Below are positions 17,075-27,337 of a DNA stretch of 64,000 bases, piece after piece. Source of the stretch: Xanthomonas sacchari (lineage in GTDB: Bacteria > Pseudomonadota > Gammaproteobacteria > Xanthomonadales > Xanthomonadaceae); the NCBI RefSeq assembly GCF_040529065.1, contig NZ_CP132343.1, positions 2,108,001 through 2,172,000 of the forward strand, in the 5' to 3' direction. Both the position numbers and the translations under genes were made by a program. How positions within the stretch are numbered: the first letter of the stretch is position 1; every line of letters starts with the position of its first letter. Under the pieces are notes generated by a model, which was not told where the DNA came from, did no database searches, and worked only from the letters and a program-made list of their open reading frames with translations.

Positions 17075-19627
17075 ATGCAACTGGCAGCAGAGGCCGTGTC
17101 GCGTCGAGACGTCGCTGGCGTTGGCGGGTCGCGCTGGCCGGCACCGGCGCCGTTCGGCGCTGCGGTCGCGGCCAGCCTCGCCGCCGGTGTGCTGGCCGCG
17201 CTGTGGCTGCCGCGCCTGCTGCCCTGGCCGCTGGCCGTGGCGATCCTGCTCGTCGGGGCGTCGCTGTACGTGGCGGCGCCGCGCTGGCGCTGGCTGGGGG
17301 CGTTCGCGATCGGTGCCGGCTGGCTGGCGTTGGTCGCCGGCATGGTGCTGGCAAGGCAGTTGCCGGCCGACTGGGAAAAGCGCGTGGTCGACGTCCGTGG
17401 CCAGGTGGTGGAACTGCCGCAGGCGGAGACCCGCCGCACCCGCTTCCTGTTCCGCGTAGGCAACGACGCGGCGCAGCCGGCGCCGGTGCGCGGGCGCCTG
17501 CTGCAATTGGCGTGGTACGACGACTTCGGCACGCACCAAGCCGGGCCGCGCAGCGCCCTGCGCGCCGGCGCGCGCTGGCAGTTGAAAGTGCGCCTGCGTG
17601 CACCGCGCGGCTTGAGCAATCCGGGCGGCTTCGATGCCGAGGCCTATGCGCTGGCGCAGCGGATCAGCGCCAGCGGCTACGTGGTGGTGCCGCGTGTGGC
17701 AGCGCAACTGACGCCGGGTCAGGGCATCGACGCCTGGCGTGCGGAGATGTCCGCACGCATCGCCGCGGCCGTGCCGCAGGCCTCGGCGCGCTACGTGCAG
17801 GCACTGGCGCTGGGCGACACGCGGCGCCTGGACGATCGCGACTGGCGCATCCTGCGTGCCGCCGGCCTGACCCATCTCATCGCCATTTCCGGCTTCCATG
17901 TTGGCCTGGTCGCCGGTGCCTTCGCACTGCTCGGCGGTGGCCTGTGGCGGCTGTGGCCGCAACTGGGCCGCTACTGGCCGCGCCGCCAGGCCGCGGCGGC
18001 GCTGGCGCTGCTCGGGGCCGGCGGCTACACCCTGGTGTCGGGCATGGCCCTGCCGACCGTGCGCACCGCGCTGATGATCGCCGTGGTGGTCGCGGCCCGG
18101 CTGTGGCGGCGGCCGGTGCGGGTGGTCGACGCGCTGGCGCTGGCGGCGATCGCCATGCTGCTCTGCGACCCGCTGGCGGTGCTCTCGGCCGGCTTCTGGC
18201 TGAGCTTCCTCGGCGTCGCCTGGCTGGCCTGGTGCATGCCCGACGCCGGGCGCGGCTGGCGCGAGACGCTGCGCAGTTTCCTGACCGCGCAGGGCGTGGC
18301 CACGGTCGGCCTGCTGCCGGTGAGCACGATGCTGTTCGGGCAGGCCTCGCTGGTCGGGCCGCTGGCCAATCTGCTGGCGATCCCCTGGTGGAGCCTGGTG
18401 GTGGTGCCGCTGGCCCTGCTCGGCACCGCGCTGGAGGCACTGCATGCCGGCACGGGCGTCTGGCTGTGGCGCCTGGCCGCTGCCTGCTTCGACCTGACCT
18501 GGCCGTTGTTCGTCGCCCTGGGCGAGAGCCGCTTCGCCCTGCGCTGGCTGCCGGAGGCGCGCGACTGGGCGCTGCCGCTGGCCCTGCTGGGCGCGTTCTG
18601 GCTGCTGTTGCCGCGCGCCGTGCCGGGCAAGCCGCTGGCGGCGCTGCTGTGGCTGCCGTTGCTGCACCCGCCACTGGAGCGGCCACGGCCGGGCGAGGTC
18701 GATCTGGTGATGTTCGACGTGGGGCAGGGGCTGTCGTTGCTGGTCCGCACCGCCCACCATCAGCTGCTGTACGACACCGGGCCGGCGGTGGAGGACGGCT
18801 ACGACGCCGGCGAGCGGGTGGTGGTGCCGGCGCTGCATGCGCTTGGCGTGGCGCGGCTGGATCGCGCGGTGATCAGTCATGGCGACAACGATCACGCCGG
18901 CGGCCTGGCCGCGGTGCGCGCGGCGTTGCCGGTCGGCCTGGTCCAGGCCCCCGCCGGCGCGCCGTTGCCGGTGGACCGGGCCTGCGTGGCCGGCGAGGCC
19001 TGGGAGTGGGATGGGGTGCGCTTCCAATTTCTGCACCCGGCGCGGCACTTTCCCTATCTGCGCAACGAATCCAGTTGCGTGCTGCGCGTGGAGACCGCGC
19101 ATGGCGCGTTGCTACTGGCCGGCGACATTGGCGACGTGGTCGAGCGCACGCTGCTGCGCGAGGCACCGCAGGCGCTGCGCGCCGACGTGGTGGTGGCGCC
19201 GCATCATGGCAGCGCGCATTCCTCGCAGCCGGCCTTCGTCGCCGCCACCAGCGCACGGCTGGTGCTGGTCTCGGCGGCCTACGGCAACCGCTTCGGCCAT
19301 CCGCATCCGGGCGTGGTGGCGCGCTGGCAGGCCGCCGGCGCCGAGGTCGCCGACACCCCGCAGGGCGGTGCGCTGCGCGTGTGGTTGGGGCGCGCCGGCC
19401 TGCAACTGCGCGAGCGGCGGCCCTGGCGGGCGCGGCTGTGGGACGCGGCGGAGCGGGCGCGGGCGGCTGCTATCCTATCGGCCAGTGAACGAACGGCCGA
19501 GCGTGCCGGAGGGTTGCGACGTGTGGGAACTGGTCAAGGCCGGTGGCTGGCCGATGGTGCCGTTGCTGCTGTTGGGCGTGGTCGCGCTGGCGATCGTCCT
19601 GGAGCGGTTCTGGAGCCTGCGCCGTAG
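17075..19627 (+). CDS. comEC: ComEC/Rec2-family DNA-uptake channel protein
   Basis: An 850-residue integral membrane protein that transports single-stranded DNA into the cytoplasm during natural transformation. It has two N-terminal helices and a DUF4131 soluble domain (up to about residue 190). The Competence multi-helix domain follows (containing HLIAISGFHVGLVAG), then a C-terminal metallo-beta-lactamase-like domain with DVGQGLSLLV and SHGDNDHAGG. ATG 17075 is chosen for its GGAGG site 8 nt upstream. The C-terminus overlaps the downstream exbB gene by 107 nt in another frame, longer than the few-nt overlaps usual here. Confidence 0.9.
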   Translation: MQLAAEAVSRRDVAGVGGSRWPAPAPFGAAVAASLAAGVLAALWLPRLLPWPLAVAILLVGASLYVAAPRWRWLGAFAIGAGWLALVAGMVLARQLPADWEKRVVDVRGQVVELPQAETRRTRFLFRVGNDAAQPAPVRGRLLQLAWYDDFGTHQAGPRSALRAGARWQLKVRLRAPRGLSNPGGFDAEAYALAQRISASGYVVVPRVAAQLTPGQGIDAWRAEMSARIAAAVPQASARYVQALALGDTRRLDDRDWRILRAAGLTHLIAISGFHVGLVAGAFALLGGGLWRLWPQLGRYWPRRQAAAALALLGAGGYTLVSGMALPTVRTALMIAVVVAARLWRRPVRVVDALALAAIAMLLCDPLAVLSAGFWLSFLGVAWLAWCMPDAGRGWRETLRSFLTAQGVATVGLLPVSTMLFGQASLVGPLANLLAIPWWSLVVVPLALLGTALEALHAGTGVWLWRLAAACFDLTWPLFVALGESRFALRWLPEARDWALPLALLGAFWLLLPRAVPGKPLAALLWLPLLHPPLERPRPGEVDLVMFDVGQGLSLLVRTAHHQLLYDTGPAVEDGYDAGERVVVPALHALGVARLDRAVISHGDNDHAGGLAAVRAALPVGLVQAPAGAPLPVDRACVAGEAWEWDGVRFQFLHPARHFPYLRNESSCVLRVETAHGALLLAGDIGDVVERTLLREAPQALRADVVVAPHHGSAHSSQPAFVAATSARLVLVSAAYGNRFGHPHPGVVARWQAAGAEVADTPQGGALRVWLGRAGLQLRERRPWRARLWDAAERARAAAILSASERTAERAGGLRRVGTGQGRWLADGAVAAVGRGRAGDRPGAVLEPAP

Positions 19628-20183
19628 CGAAGTGTTGCCGCCGGGACTGGGCCAGGAAGTGCGCAACTGGGCCACGCGCGGCAAGCTCGACCCCACCCAC
19701 ATCGAATCGTTGCGGCGCAATTCGCCGCTGGGCGCGCTGCTCGCCGCCGGCCTGGACGTGCGCAACCGCCCGCGCGAGATCGTGCGCGAGCGCATCGAGG
19801 ACACCGGCCGGCATGTCGTGCACCGCATGGAGCGTTACCTGAACGCGTTGGGCACGATCGCCTCGGCCGGGCCGCTGCTGGGCCTGCTCGGCACCGTGGT
19901 CGGCATGATCCAGATGTTCCTCGGCATCCTCGACCATGGCCTGGGCGATGTGAACCAGCTCGCCGGCGGCATCGGCAAGGCGCTGGTGTGCACCGCCACC
20001 GGCATGATCATCGCGGTGCCGGCGCTGATCTTCCATCGCCATTTCAAGGGCCGCATCGCCGGCTACGTGATCGAGATGGAGCAGGAAGCCACCGCGTTGA
20101 CCGATGCACTGGACGGCCACGGCCGTGCCGTGGCGCCAGCGGCACGCGGCGCCGCGTCGAACGCCGCGACGGCCAAGGGCTGA
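19521..20183 (+). CDS. exbB: ExbB/TolQ-family proton channel protein
   Basis: A 220-residue MotA/TolQ/ExbB protein starting at GTG 19521 with GGAGG upstream and the characteristic opening VWELVKAGGWPMVPLLLLG. It has one N-terminal helix and two later helices, including GPLLGLLGTVVGMIQMF. It works with the ExbD next to it to harvest proton-motive force. An in-frame GTG at 19485 is less likely. The pair precedes msbA-lpxK and no tonB is present, so the pair may serve an envelope function other than classical TonB energisation. Confidence 0.88.
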   Translation: MWELVKAGGWPMVPLLLLGVVALAIVLERFWSLRRSEVLPPGLGQEVRNWATRGKLDPTHIESLRRNSPLGALLAAGLDVRNRPREIVRERIEDTGRHVVHRMERYLNALGTIASAGPLLGLLGTVVGMIQMFLGILDHGLGDVNQLAGGIGKALVCTATGMIIAVPALIFHRHFKGRIAGYVIEMEQEATALTDALDGHGRAVAPAARGAASNAATAKG

Positions 20184-20187
20184 GCCG

Positions 20188-20625
20188 GTGCGGATCCGCG
20201 ACGACCGTGGCCAGGACGAGCCGCACATCGACCTGGTGCCGTTGATCGACGTCATCCTGGTGCTGATCATCTTCTTCGTCGTGACCACCACCTTCGATGC
20301 ACGTTCGACGCTGCAACTGCAGTTGCCCAACGCCAGCGACCGCAATGCGCCGCCGCCGGCGCGCGCGCTGAGCGTGCTGATCAACGCCGACGGGCATTAC
20401 TTCATCAACGACCAGGAAGTGCTGCGCACCGACGTGGAGTCGGTCAAGCGCAGCATCGCCCAGGTCGCCGGCGACGACCGCGAGCAGCCGGTGCTGCTGC
20501 GTGCCGACGCGCGCACGCCGTACCAGGCGGTGGTCACCGCGCAGGACGCGCTGGGCCAGCTCGGATTCCGCCGCATCGCCATCGCCACTGCCCCCGAAGT
20601 CAACAGGGACGGAAGCTCCAAGTGA
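20188..20625 (+). CDS. exbD: ExbD/TolR-family protein
   Basis: A 145-residue single-pass protein from GTG 20188. The helix [21 protein letters not shown] contains the conserved proton-path aspartate, followed by a periplasmic domain ending in [11 protein letters not shown]. It starts 4 nt after exbB and its stop overlaps the msbA start, so the three are translationally linked. Confidence 0.9.
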   Translation: MRIRDDRGQDEPHIDLVPLIDVILVLIIFFVVTTTFDARSTLQLQLPNASDRNAPPPARALSVLINADGHYFINDQEVLRTDVESVKRSIAQVAGDDREQPVLLRADARTPYQAVVTAQDALGQLGFRRIAIATAPEVNRDGSSK

Positions 20626-22394
20626 ATGTACCCACCGACGTGCCCGTCCAGGATTCTCCCTGGCGGACCTATCGCCGCCTGTTGTCCTATGCCGGCGGCT
20701 ACCGCGGCCTGCTGCTGATCGCCGCCGTCGGCGCGCTGCTGGAAGCGCTGGCCGGCTCCGGCTTCCTGGCGCTGATGAAGCCGATCACCGACGAGACCTT
20801 CATCGCCCGCAACCGCGAGGTGGCGATGTGGCTGCCGTTGCAGATCGTCGGCCTGTTCGTGCTGCGCGGCATCGCCGGCTACGTCACCGACATGTCGATG
20901 GGGCGTGCGGCGCGGAGCATTTCCCGCGATTTCCGGGTCAACGTGCTGGACAAGTACCTGCGCCTGCCGGGCAGCCGCTTCGACGCCGAGCCGGTGGCCT
21001 CGATGCTGGTGCGGCTGGGTTCGGACAGCGAGCAGGTGGCGCAGGCCGCGGTCGACGCGATGAAGGTAATGGTGCAGCAGACCCTGCAGATCGTCGGCGC
21101 GCTGGCGGTGATGCTGTGGTACAGCTGGACCGTGACCGTCACCATCCTGCTGGTGGCGCCGCCGCTGGCCTGGGTGATGGACCGCGTGGCCAAGCGCTAC
21201 CGGCGGGTCAGCCATCGCATCCAGGAGAGCAACGCGGAACTGATGCAGTCCGCCGAGCAGGCGCTGTCCGGCAACCAGGAGGTCAAGGTCTATGGCGCGC
21301 GCGCCAGCGAGATGGAGCGCTACCAGCACCTGGCCAATACCAATCTGCATCTGGCGATGAAGGTCGAATCCACCCGCGGCATCTCCTCGGCGGCGGTGCA
21401 GTTGCTGGGCGCGATCGGCCTGGCCGCGCTGCTGCTGATCGCCGGCCACGAGGCGCTGGCCGGGCGCCTGACCGCCGGCGAGTTCGTGTCGCTGATGACC
21501 GCGATGATGGCGATCATCCCGGCGTTGAAGAACCTCACCAACGTGCAGAACATGCTGCAGCGGGGCGTCGCCTCGGCGCAGCGGCTGTTCGTGGTGCTGG
21601 ACGCGCCGGAGGAACAGGACAGCGGCACCCGCCACATCGAGCGCGCGCAGGGCCGGATCGAGTTCCGCGAGGTCACCGCCGCCTATCCGGGGCAGGCGCG
21701 GCCGGCGCTGGCCGAGGTCAGCTTCGTCGCCGAACCCGGCACCGTCACCGCCATCGTCGGCCGCTCCGGCAGCGGCAAGTCGAGCCTGGTCAAGCTGATC
21801 CCGCGCTTCTACGACCCGCAGTCCGGGCAGATCCTGCTCGACGGCCATCCGCTGCAGGAATACCGCCTGGAGGATCTGCGCCGGCAGATCGCCCTGGTCG
21901 GCCAGCAGGTGATGCTGTTCGACGGCAGCATCGCCGAGAACGTCGCCTACGGCGAGATGCGCGACGCGGGCCCGGCGCAACTGCAGCAGGCGATCGCCGA
22001 CGCCAACGCGATGGAGTTCGTCGAGCACCTGCCCGAGGGCGTGCAGGCGCAGGTCGGGGCCAAGGGCGGGCGCCTGTCCGGCGGCCAGCGCCAGCGCCTG
22101 GCGATCGCCCGCGCCATGCTCAAGGACGCGCCGATCCTGATCCTCGACGAGGCCACCGCGGCGCTGGACAACGAATCCGAGCGGCTGGTGCAGGATGCCT
22201 TGCACCGGCTGATGCCCGACCGCACCACGCTGGTCATCGCCCACCGCCTGTCGACCATCGAACACGCCGACCAGGTGCTGGTGATGGACCATGGCCGCAT
22301 CGTCGAGCGCGGCACCCACCACGAACTGCTGGCGCTGGGCGGGGTGTATGCGCACCTGCACAGCATGCAGTTCCGCGAAAGGCAGCTCGGATGA
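20622..22394 (+). CDS. msbA: Lipid A export ATP-binding/permease MsbA
   Basis: MsbA (590 aa) is a homodimeric ABC exporter that flips lipid A-core across the inner membrane. Six helices lie in residues 1-320. The nucleotide-binding domain has Walker [10 protein letters not shown] near residue 380, signature [16 protein letters not shown] near 485 and Walker [13 protein letters not shown] near 505. Translation starts at GTG inside the exbD stop. It ends overlapping lpxK, the kinase that completes lipid A, giving the usual msbA-lpxK pairing. Confidence 0.95.
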   Translation: MNVPTDVPVQDSPWRTYRRLLSYAGGYRGLLLIAAVGALLEALAGSGFLALMKPITDETFIARNREVAMWLPLQIVGLFVLRGIAGYVTDMSMGRAARSISRDFRVNVLDKYLRLPGSRFDAEPVASMLVRLGSDSEQVAQAAVDAMKVMVQQTLQIVGALAVMLWYSWTVTVTILLVAPPLAWVMDRVAKRYRRVSHRIQESNAELMQSAEQALSGNQEVKVYGARASEMERYQHLANTNLHLAMKVESTRGISSAAVQLLGAIGLAALLLIAGHEALAGRLTAGEFVSLMTAMMAIIPALKNLTNVQNMLQRGVASAQRLFVVLDAPEEQDSGTRHIERAQGRIEFREVTAAYPGQARPALAEVSFVAEPGTVTAIVGRSGSGKSSLVKLIPRFYDPQSGQILLDGHPLQEYRLEDLRRQIALVGQQVMLFDGSIAENVAYGEMRDAGPAQLQQAIADANAMEFVEHLPEGVQAQVGAKGGRLSGGQRQRLAIARAMLKDAPILILDEATAALDNESERLVQDALHRLMPDRTTLVIAHRLSTIEHADQVLVMDHGRIVERGTHHELLALGGVYAHLHSMQFRERQLG

Positions 22395-23425
22395 GCGAGC
22401 GCGGGCCACACACCCCCGCCTATTGGTACGGCACGGGTTCGCCGCCGTTGCACGCGCGCGTGCTGACCCCGCTGTACGCGGCGGCGATCGCGCTGCGCCG
22501 TGCGCTGTACCGGCGCGGCTGGCGCAAGCGCCACAGCATCGCCGCACCGGTGGTGGTGGTCGGCAACCTCACCGCCGGCGGTACCGGCAAGACGCCGCTG
22601 ACCATCGCCCTGGTGCAGCGCCTGCGCGACGCCGGCTGGAGCCCAGGCGTGGCCAGCCGCGGCTACGGCCGCAGCCAGCCGCAGGAGCCGCGCTGGATCG
22701 AGCCGGGCACCTCGGCCGAGCAGGGCGGCGACGAGCCGGTGCTGATCGCGCGCAAGACCGGCGTGCCGGTGCGGGTGGACCGCGATCGCGTCGCCGCGGC
22801 GCGCGCGCTGCTGCAGGCCGGCTGCGACATCGTGGTCTGCGACGACGGGCTGCAGCACTACCGCCTGCAGCGCGACATCGAGATCGAGGTGGTGGACGGC
22901 CAGCGCCGCTACGGCAACGGCCGTCTGCTGCCGGCCGGGCCGCTGCGCGAGCCGGTGGCGCGCGGCAACGAATGCGATTTCCGGGTCATCAACCTCGGCC
23001 AGGCCAGCGACAGCGGCGCGCTCGAAGCCGGCTTCGGCGAATGGGCGATGCGCCTGCGCATCGACAGCGCGCAGCCGTTGCGCGGGGGCCGTGCGCGGCC
23101 GCTGCGCAGCTTCGCCGGCCAGCGCGTGCATGCCGTGGCCGGCATCGCCCATCCGCAGCGCTTCTTCGACATGCTGCGCGCGCAGGGCATCGGCGTGGTC
23201 CCGCATGCCTTTCCCGACCACCACCAGTACCGCGCCGCGGACCTGGCTTTCGGCAGCGAACTGCCGGTGCTGATGACCGAGAAGGACGCGGTCAAGTGCG
23301 CCGCCTTCGTCAACGATTGGTGCTTCAGCGTGCCGCTGGTCGCCGAGCTGCCGGCGGCGTTCTGGATCGGCCTGCTGGATCGGCTGGACAAGCTGCGCGG
23401 CCGCGCCGGCGAGTCCGGCGACTAG
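22391..23425 (+). CDS. lpxK: Tetraacyldisaccharide 4'-kinase
   Basis: LpxK (344 aa) phosphorylates the 4' position of lipid A precursor at the inner membrane. An N-terminal amphipathic/hydrophobic helix precedes the P-loop [11 protein letters not shown] at residues 58-68. [19 protein letters not shown] and the later MTEKDAVKC are family motifs. It ends the comEC-to-lpxK unit. A small Trm112-like gene, which I would expect before kdsB in relatives, is not visible downstream. Confidence 0.95.
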   Translation: MSERGPHTPAYWYGTGSPPLHARVLTPLYAAAIALRRALYRRGWRKRHSIAAPVVVVGNLTAGGTGKTPLTIALVQRLRDAGWSPGVASRGYGRSQPQEPRWIEPGTSAEQGGDEPVLIARKTGVPVRVDRDRVAAARALLQAGCDIVVCDDGLQHYRLQRDIEIEVVDGQRRYGNGRLLPAGPLREPVARGNECDFRVINLGQASDSGALEAGFGEWAMRLRIDSAQPLRGGRARPLRSFAGQRVHAVAGIAHPQRFFDMLRAQGIGVVPHAFPDHHQYRAADLAFGSELPVLMTEKDAVKCAAFVNDWCFSVPLVAELPAAFWIGLLDRLDKLRGRAGESGD

Positions 23426-23479
23426 CGGCGCCGCGCATCGGCTGTTTCCGCCGCAATCGCGCCGGATCCAGCGTCTCCC

Positions 23480-23545
23480 GTAGGGGCGGCTTCAGCCGCG
23501 ATGGGCGTTACCGGTAAGGCCCGTCGCGGCTGAAGCCGCTCCTAC
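23480..23545. repeat. Paired REP element (GTAG...CTAC), copy 2
   Basis: The same architecture as 15663-15730: arms GTAGGGGCGGCTTCAGCCGC and GCGGCTGAAGCCGCTCCTAC around a centre containing TTACCGGTAA. It lies 54 bp after lpxK and 120 bp before the stop of the convergent TonB receptor gene, where it could act as a 3'-end barrier for both. Confidence 0.78.
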
Positions 23546-23665
23546 AGGACGTTCAAGACGCTTCCGAGAGGTGCCTGGAGGCACGCAGGCGGCGCGACGC
23601 TCGGGCCTGCTGCGCCGCTCGTCGCAGCCCACGCCTTGAGCGCCGCGTTGCGTCGGCCAACCGCG

Positions 23666-25852
23666 CTAGAACCGATAGTTCAGCGACAGCGCGGTGTTGC
23701 GCGGGGCGCCGTAGTAGCCCTGCGCCCAGTACAGGCTGTTGATGTACTTGCGGTCGGTGACGTTGTAGACGTTGAGCGTGGCGCTGAACTGCGGGGTGAA
23801 GTCGTAGTGCGCCATGAGCCCAAGCAGCGCGTAGCTGTCCTGTCGGGTGAAAATCTCATTGCCGCTGGTGTCCACGGCCTGCTGGTCGCGGGAGATGTCG
23901 CTTTGCCAGGTCAGCGTCGCGCCCAGCTTCAGCGCTTCCCACTGCGGCACGGTGTAAGTGCTGGCGAGCTTGAAGGTGCGGCGCGGCACGTAGGTGCGCA
24001 CGTTGTTGCCGGCGTCGTCCTTGAGGCTCAGCTGGGTGTAGCCGGCATTGAGTTGCCAGTGTTCGCCGAGCCGGCCGGCGATGTCGAACTCGTAGCCGGT
24101 GGAGGTGGCGTCCACTGGCTTGTAGGTCTGCAGCGTGCCGACGTAGGCATCGGCTTCGGCGGTGTTGTCCTGCTTGGCGCGGAAAATGGCGAACGAGGCA
24201 TTGACCCGCTGCTGCAGCCACTGGCCCTTGATGCCCAGTTCGGCGTTGCTGCCGGTGATCGGGTCCAGCACCCGCAGGTTGCGGTCCAGTTCGGTCTGCG
24301 GATTGAAGATCTCCGCATAGCTGGCGTACAGCGCGTAGTTCGGACCGAAGGTGTACACCGCGCCGACGAACGGGGTGGTCTTGCTGGCGTCGTAGACGTG
24401 CTGCACGCCGTAGTTCTGGCCGCGGCTCTCGATCCGGGTGTGGTTGACGCCGGTGATCAGCTTCAGCGCATCGCTCAGGTTCCAGCGCGCGGTGGCGTAG
24501 GCGCTGCGGCGGATCATGTCAAACGCGGCGCCGGTCGGCGCGGTGGTGAACGCCGGCAGGGCGATGTCGCCGCTCCAGTTCTCCAGGCTGGGCAGGGCGA
24601 ACCAGGCGCTGGTGTCGCTGGAATCGGGGTAGGTGGAGACCTGCGAGACGTCGATGCCGGCCCACTTCACGCCGGCCACCAGTTCGTGCTCGCGTCCGCC
24701 CAGCACGAACGGGCCGCTGGCGTAGAGGTCGGCGTACTTCTGGGTTTCGTGGCTGACGTAGCGCGAGGGATAGGAGTACAGCCCCAGCCCGGTGGCGCGA
24801 TCGGGCGTGCCGTAGGCGTAGAACAGGTTGCCGTCCGACTCCAGCTTGCGGTAGTTCAGCGCGGCCTTGAGCTGCCAGCCGCCGCCCAGCGCCTGCTGCA
24901 GTTCCACGAACGCGCGCTTGTCGGTGCTGTTCCAGTACGACCAGTCGGCCGAGGTGCTGGTCGAGCGTGCATAGTGGGTGGCGCTGCCGTCGCTGTAGTA
25001 CAGGGGCAGGGCGCCCCACATGCCGCCATGGGGTTCGTTCTTCTGGTCGCTGGCGCCCACGCTGAGCAGGGTGCTGTCGCTCAGGTCGGCCTCGACGATG
25101 CTGTAGACGCTGCGCTTCTTCAGCGAGTAGCGGTCCAGGTAGCTGTCGCCGTCCTGGCCGGCGGCGACGATGCGTCCGCGCACGCTGCCGCTGTGGTTGA
25201 GCTTGCCCGACAGGTCCGCGTCCACCCGCCGCATGTCCCAGCTGCCGGCGGTGACGCCGACGCTTCCCTGCAGGTCCTGGGTCGGGCGCTTGCGCACGAA
25301 GTTGATCGTCGCCGACGGGTTGCCGGTCGAGGACAGCAGGCCGTTGGCGCCGCGCAGCACCTCCACGCGCTCGTACATCGCCGTGTCCAGGTCGCCCTCG
25401 GCGCCGCCGTTGGTGAACGGCAGGCCCAGCCCGTCGACCTGGAAATTGATGATGTCGAAGCCGCGCGCGGTGTAGTAGGTGCGGTCGGTCTCGATCTTCT
25501 CCACGTTGACGCCGGTGGCCAAGGCCAGTACCGCGTTGGCGTTGTCCAGGCCGAAATCGTCCATCTGCTCGCGGCCGATGCTGCTCACTGATTGCGGCGT
25601 CTCCAGCGGACTCAGCACCAAGCCAGTACCGGTGGCGCTGGGCGGCGGGGTATAGCCATCCTTGCGCTGCGCGACCACATCCAGCTTCTCCAGCTCGGTG
25701 GGTTGCCGGTCGCCGGTCGCGCTGGCGTCGGCCTCGGCGGCGCCGGCCGCGGCAGGCAGCAGCAATGCGGCGATGGCCAGGCACAGCGCACGGCGCGTGG
25801 TGGCGGAGGAGGGCGGCGCAGCGGATCGGAGCGGGGGAGCGGGGAGGTTCAT
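23666..25852 (-). CDS. TonB-dependent siderophore receptor (FhuE-like)
   Basis: A 728-residue outer-membrane receptor. The signal peptide ends near GAAEA. A plug domain has a TonB-box-like LDVVAQRK stretch and motifs QVDGLGLPF and MYERVEVLRGANGLL. A 22-strand barrel ends in an aromatic residue (LSLNYRF). The plug segment TGNPSATINFVRKRPT is typical of FhuE/FpvA-type hydroxamate receptors. A Fur-box match lies about 98 bp upstream of the start. The gene sits on the opposite strand between lpxK and kdsB and has a REP doublet past its 3' end, which suggests later insertion. Confidence 0.9.
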   Translation of the reverse strand: MNLPAPPLRSAAPPSSATTRRALCLAIAALLLPAAAGAAEADASATGDRQPTELEKLDVVAQRKDGYTPPPSATGTGLVLSPLETPQSVSSIGREQMDDFGLDNANAVLALATGVNVEKIETDRTYYTARGFDIINFQVDGLGLPFTNGGAEGDLDTAMYERVEVLRGANGLLSSTGNPSATINFVRKRPTQDLQGSVGVTAGSWDMRRVDADLSGKLNHSGSVRGRIVAAGQDGDSYLDRYSLKKRSVYSIVEADLSDSTLLSVGASDQKNEPHGGMWGALPLYYSDGSATHYARSTSTSADWSYWNSTDKRAFVELQQALGGGWQLKAALNYRKLESDGNLFYAYGTPDRATGLGLYSYPSRYVSHETQKYADLYASGPFVLGGREHELVAGVKWAGIDVSQVSTYPDSSDTSAWFALPSLENWSGDIALPAFTTAPTGAAFDMIRRSAYATARWNLSDALKLITGVNHTRIESRGQNYGVQHVYDASKTTPFVGAVYTFGPNYALYASYAEIFNPQTELDRNLRVLDPITGSNAELGIKGQWLQQRVNASFAIFRAKQDNTAEADAYVGTLQTYKPVDATSTGYEFDIAGRLGEHWQLNAGYTQLSLKDDAGNNVRTYVPRRTFKLASTYTVPQWEALKLGATLTWQSDISRDQQAVDTSGNEIFTRQDSYALLGLMAHYDFTPQFSATLNVYNVTDRKYINSLYWAQGYYGAPRNTALSLNYRF

Positions 25853-25950
25853 CGGTGGGGTCTATAGAATGGGCGGAAGGCAACGCGGTCGTCGCGCCAG
25901 AGGCTGTCGCAGCGGCACGCGTGCTGGGACAGTCCGGTCGTCGAATGGCG

Positions 25951-25969
25951 AATGCGAACTATTCTCAAT
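25951..25969 (-). promoter_or_regulatory. Candidate Fur box
   Basis: AATGCGAACTATTCTCAAT matches the inverted-repeat Fur consensus AATGAGAATCATTCTCATT at most positions. It is placed correctly for iron-dependent repression of the leftward receptor gene that starts at 25852. Confidence 0.65.
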
Positions 25970-26066
25970 AATTGACGGAGAAAGATCAATTCATGGCCGG
26001 ATTCGCCCCCCTCCCGCACCTGCCTGCCGCCGCCAGTGACGTTCCCACCGCCAGCGCGGTGGCGGC

Positions 26067-26849
26067 ATGAGCGCCGCCGTGCCGCCCTTCGTGGTCGCCA
26101 TCCCGGCCCGTTATGCCGCCTCGCGGCTGCCGGGCAAGCCTTTGCGTGCGCTCGGTGGCGAGCCGCTGATCCGCCACGTGGCCCGGCGTGCGCTCGCCGC
26201 CGGTGCCACGCAGGTGTGGGTGGCTGCCGACGATGCGCGCATCGCCGCCGCGGTGGCCGACCTGGACGGCGTGCACGTGGCCACGACCTCCAGCGACCAC
26301 GCCTCCGGCACCGACCGCCTGGCCGAGTGCGCCGACATCGCCGGCTGGGACGATGCGACCCTGGTGGTCAACCTGCAGGGCGACGAACCGTTCGCGCCGG
26401 TCGCCGGCATCGTCGCGGTGGCCCGGACCCTGGCCGACAGCGGCGCCGAGATGGCGACCCTGGGCACGCCGGTGGACGCGGCCGAACACCTGTTCGATCC
26501 CAATGTGGTCAAGCTGGTGCGCCGCGCCGACGGCGATGCGCTGTACTTCAGCCGCGCGCCGATCCCCTGGCACCGCGACGCCTTCGCCGCCTCGCAGGCG
26601 CAGCTGCCGCTGCCCGGCCCGTGGTTGCGGCATATCGGCATCTATGCCTATCGCGCCGGCTTCCTGCGCCGGTTCGCGGCGATGCCGCCGGGGCAGTTGG
26701 AGCGGATCGAGTCGCTGGAACAGTTGCGGGTGCTGGAAGCCGGCTTCCGCATCGCGGTGGCGCTGTCGCCTGCGCCGTTCCCGCCGGGCGTGGACACGCC
26801 CGAGGACCTGGCGCGCGCCGAGGCCTATCTGCAGGGCGGCCAGGCATGA
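26067..26849 (+). CDS. kdsB: CMP-KDO synthetase
   Basis: 3-Deoxy-manno-octulosonate cytidylyltransferase (260 aa) activates KDO with CTP for the LPS inner core. Signature elements are [23 protein letters not shown] and FSRAPIPW. It begins a run of closely linked genes and overlaps the following phosphatase start by 4 nt. Confidence 0.96.
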   Translation: MSAAVPPFVVAIPARYAASRLPGKPLRALGGEPLIRHVARRALAAGATQVWVAADDARIAAAVADLDGVHVATTSSDHASGTDRLAECADIAGWDDATLVVNLQGDEPFAPVAGIVAVARTLADSGAEMATLGTPVDAAEHLFDPNVVKLVRRADGDALYFSRAPIPWHRDAFAASQAQLPLPGPWLRHIGIYAYRAGFLRRFAAMPPGQLERIESLEQLRVLEAGFRIAVALSPAPFPPGVDTPEDLARAEAYLQGGQA

Positions 26850-27337
26850 AGCTGCTGCTGGTGTGCCTGGGCAACATCTGCCGTTCGCCGATGGCCGAGG
26901 GCGCGCTGCGCCACCACCTGCAGCGTTCGCCGCTGGCGAGCGTGGTGGAGGTCGACTCGGCCGGCACCGGCGACGACTGGCACCGCGGCGAGCCGCCGGA
27001 CCGGCGCGCGGTGGCCTGCGCGGCCGCGCACGACGTGGACATCGCCGGCCTGCGCGCGCGGCAACTGCGCGACCGCGACTTTGCCGAATTCGACTGGCTG
27101 CTGTGCGCCGATGCGGCGAACCTGCGCGACGTGCTGCAGCGCGCACCGGCGTCGGCGCGCGAGCGCGTGGCGCTGTGGCTGCCGTGGGCCGGCGTGCAAG
27201 GCCGGAGCGAGATCCCGGATCCTTACACCGGCGGCAGCGCGCAGTTCGAGCAGGTCTGGCAACTGGTAGACGAAGCGGCCGCCGGCAGCGTGGCACGACT
27301 GTCCGCCGACCTCGGCTCCGGCATAATCGGCCGATGA
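26846..27337 (+). CDS. Low-molecular-weight protein tyrosine phosphatase
   Basis: The 163-residue phosphatase has the catalytic P-loop C-x5-R at residues 7-13 (CLGNICR) near the N-terminus and the general-acid loop DPYTGG near residue 130. Such enzymes dephosphorylate tyrosine kinases of exopolysaccharide systems or other targets; the target is not shown here. It starts within the kdsB stop and ends within the start of the thioredoxin/NHL gene. Confidence 0.93.
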   Translation: MKLLLVCLGNICRSPMAEGALRHHLQRSPLASVVEVDSAGTGDDWHRGEPPDRRAVACAAAHDVDIAGLRARQLRDRDFAEFDWLLCADAANLRDVLQRAPASARERVALWLPWAGVQGRSEIPDPYTGGSAQFEQVWQLVDEAAAGSVARLSADLGSGIIGR

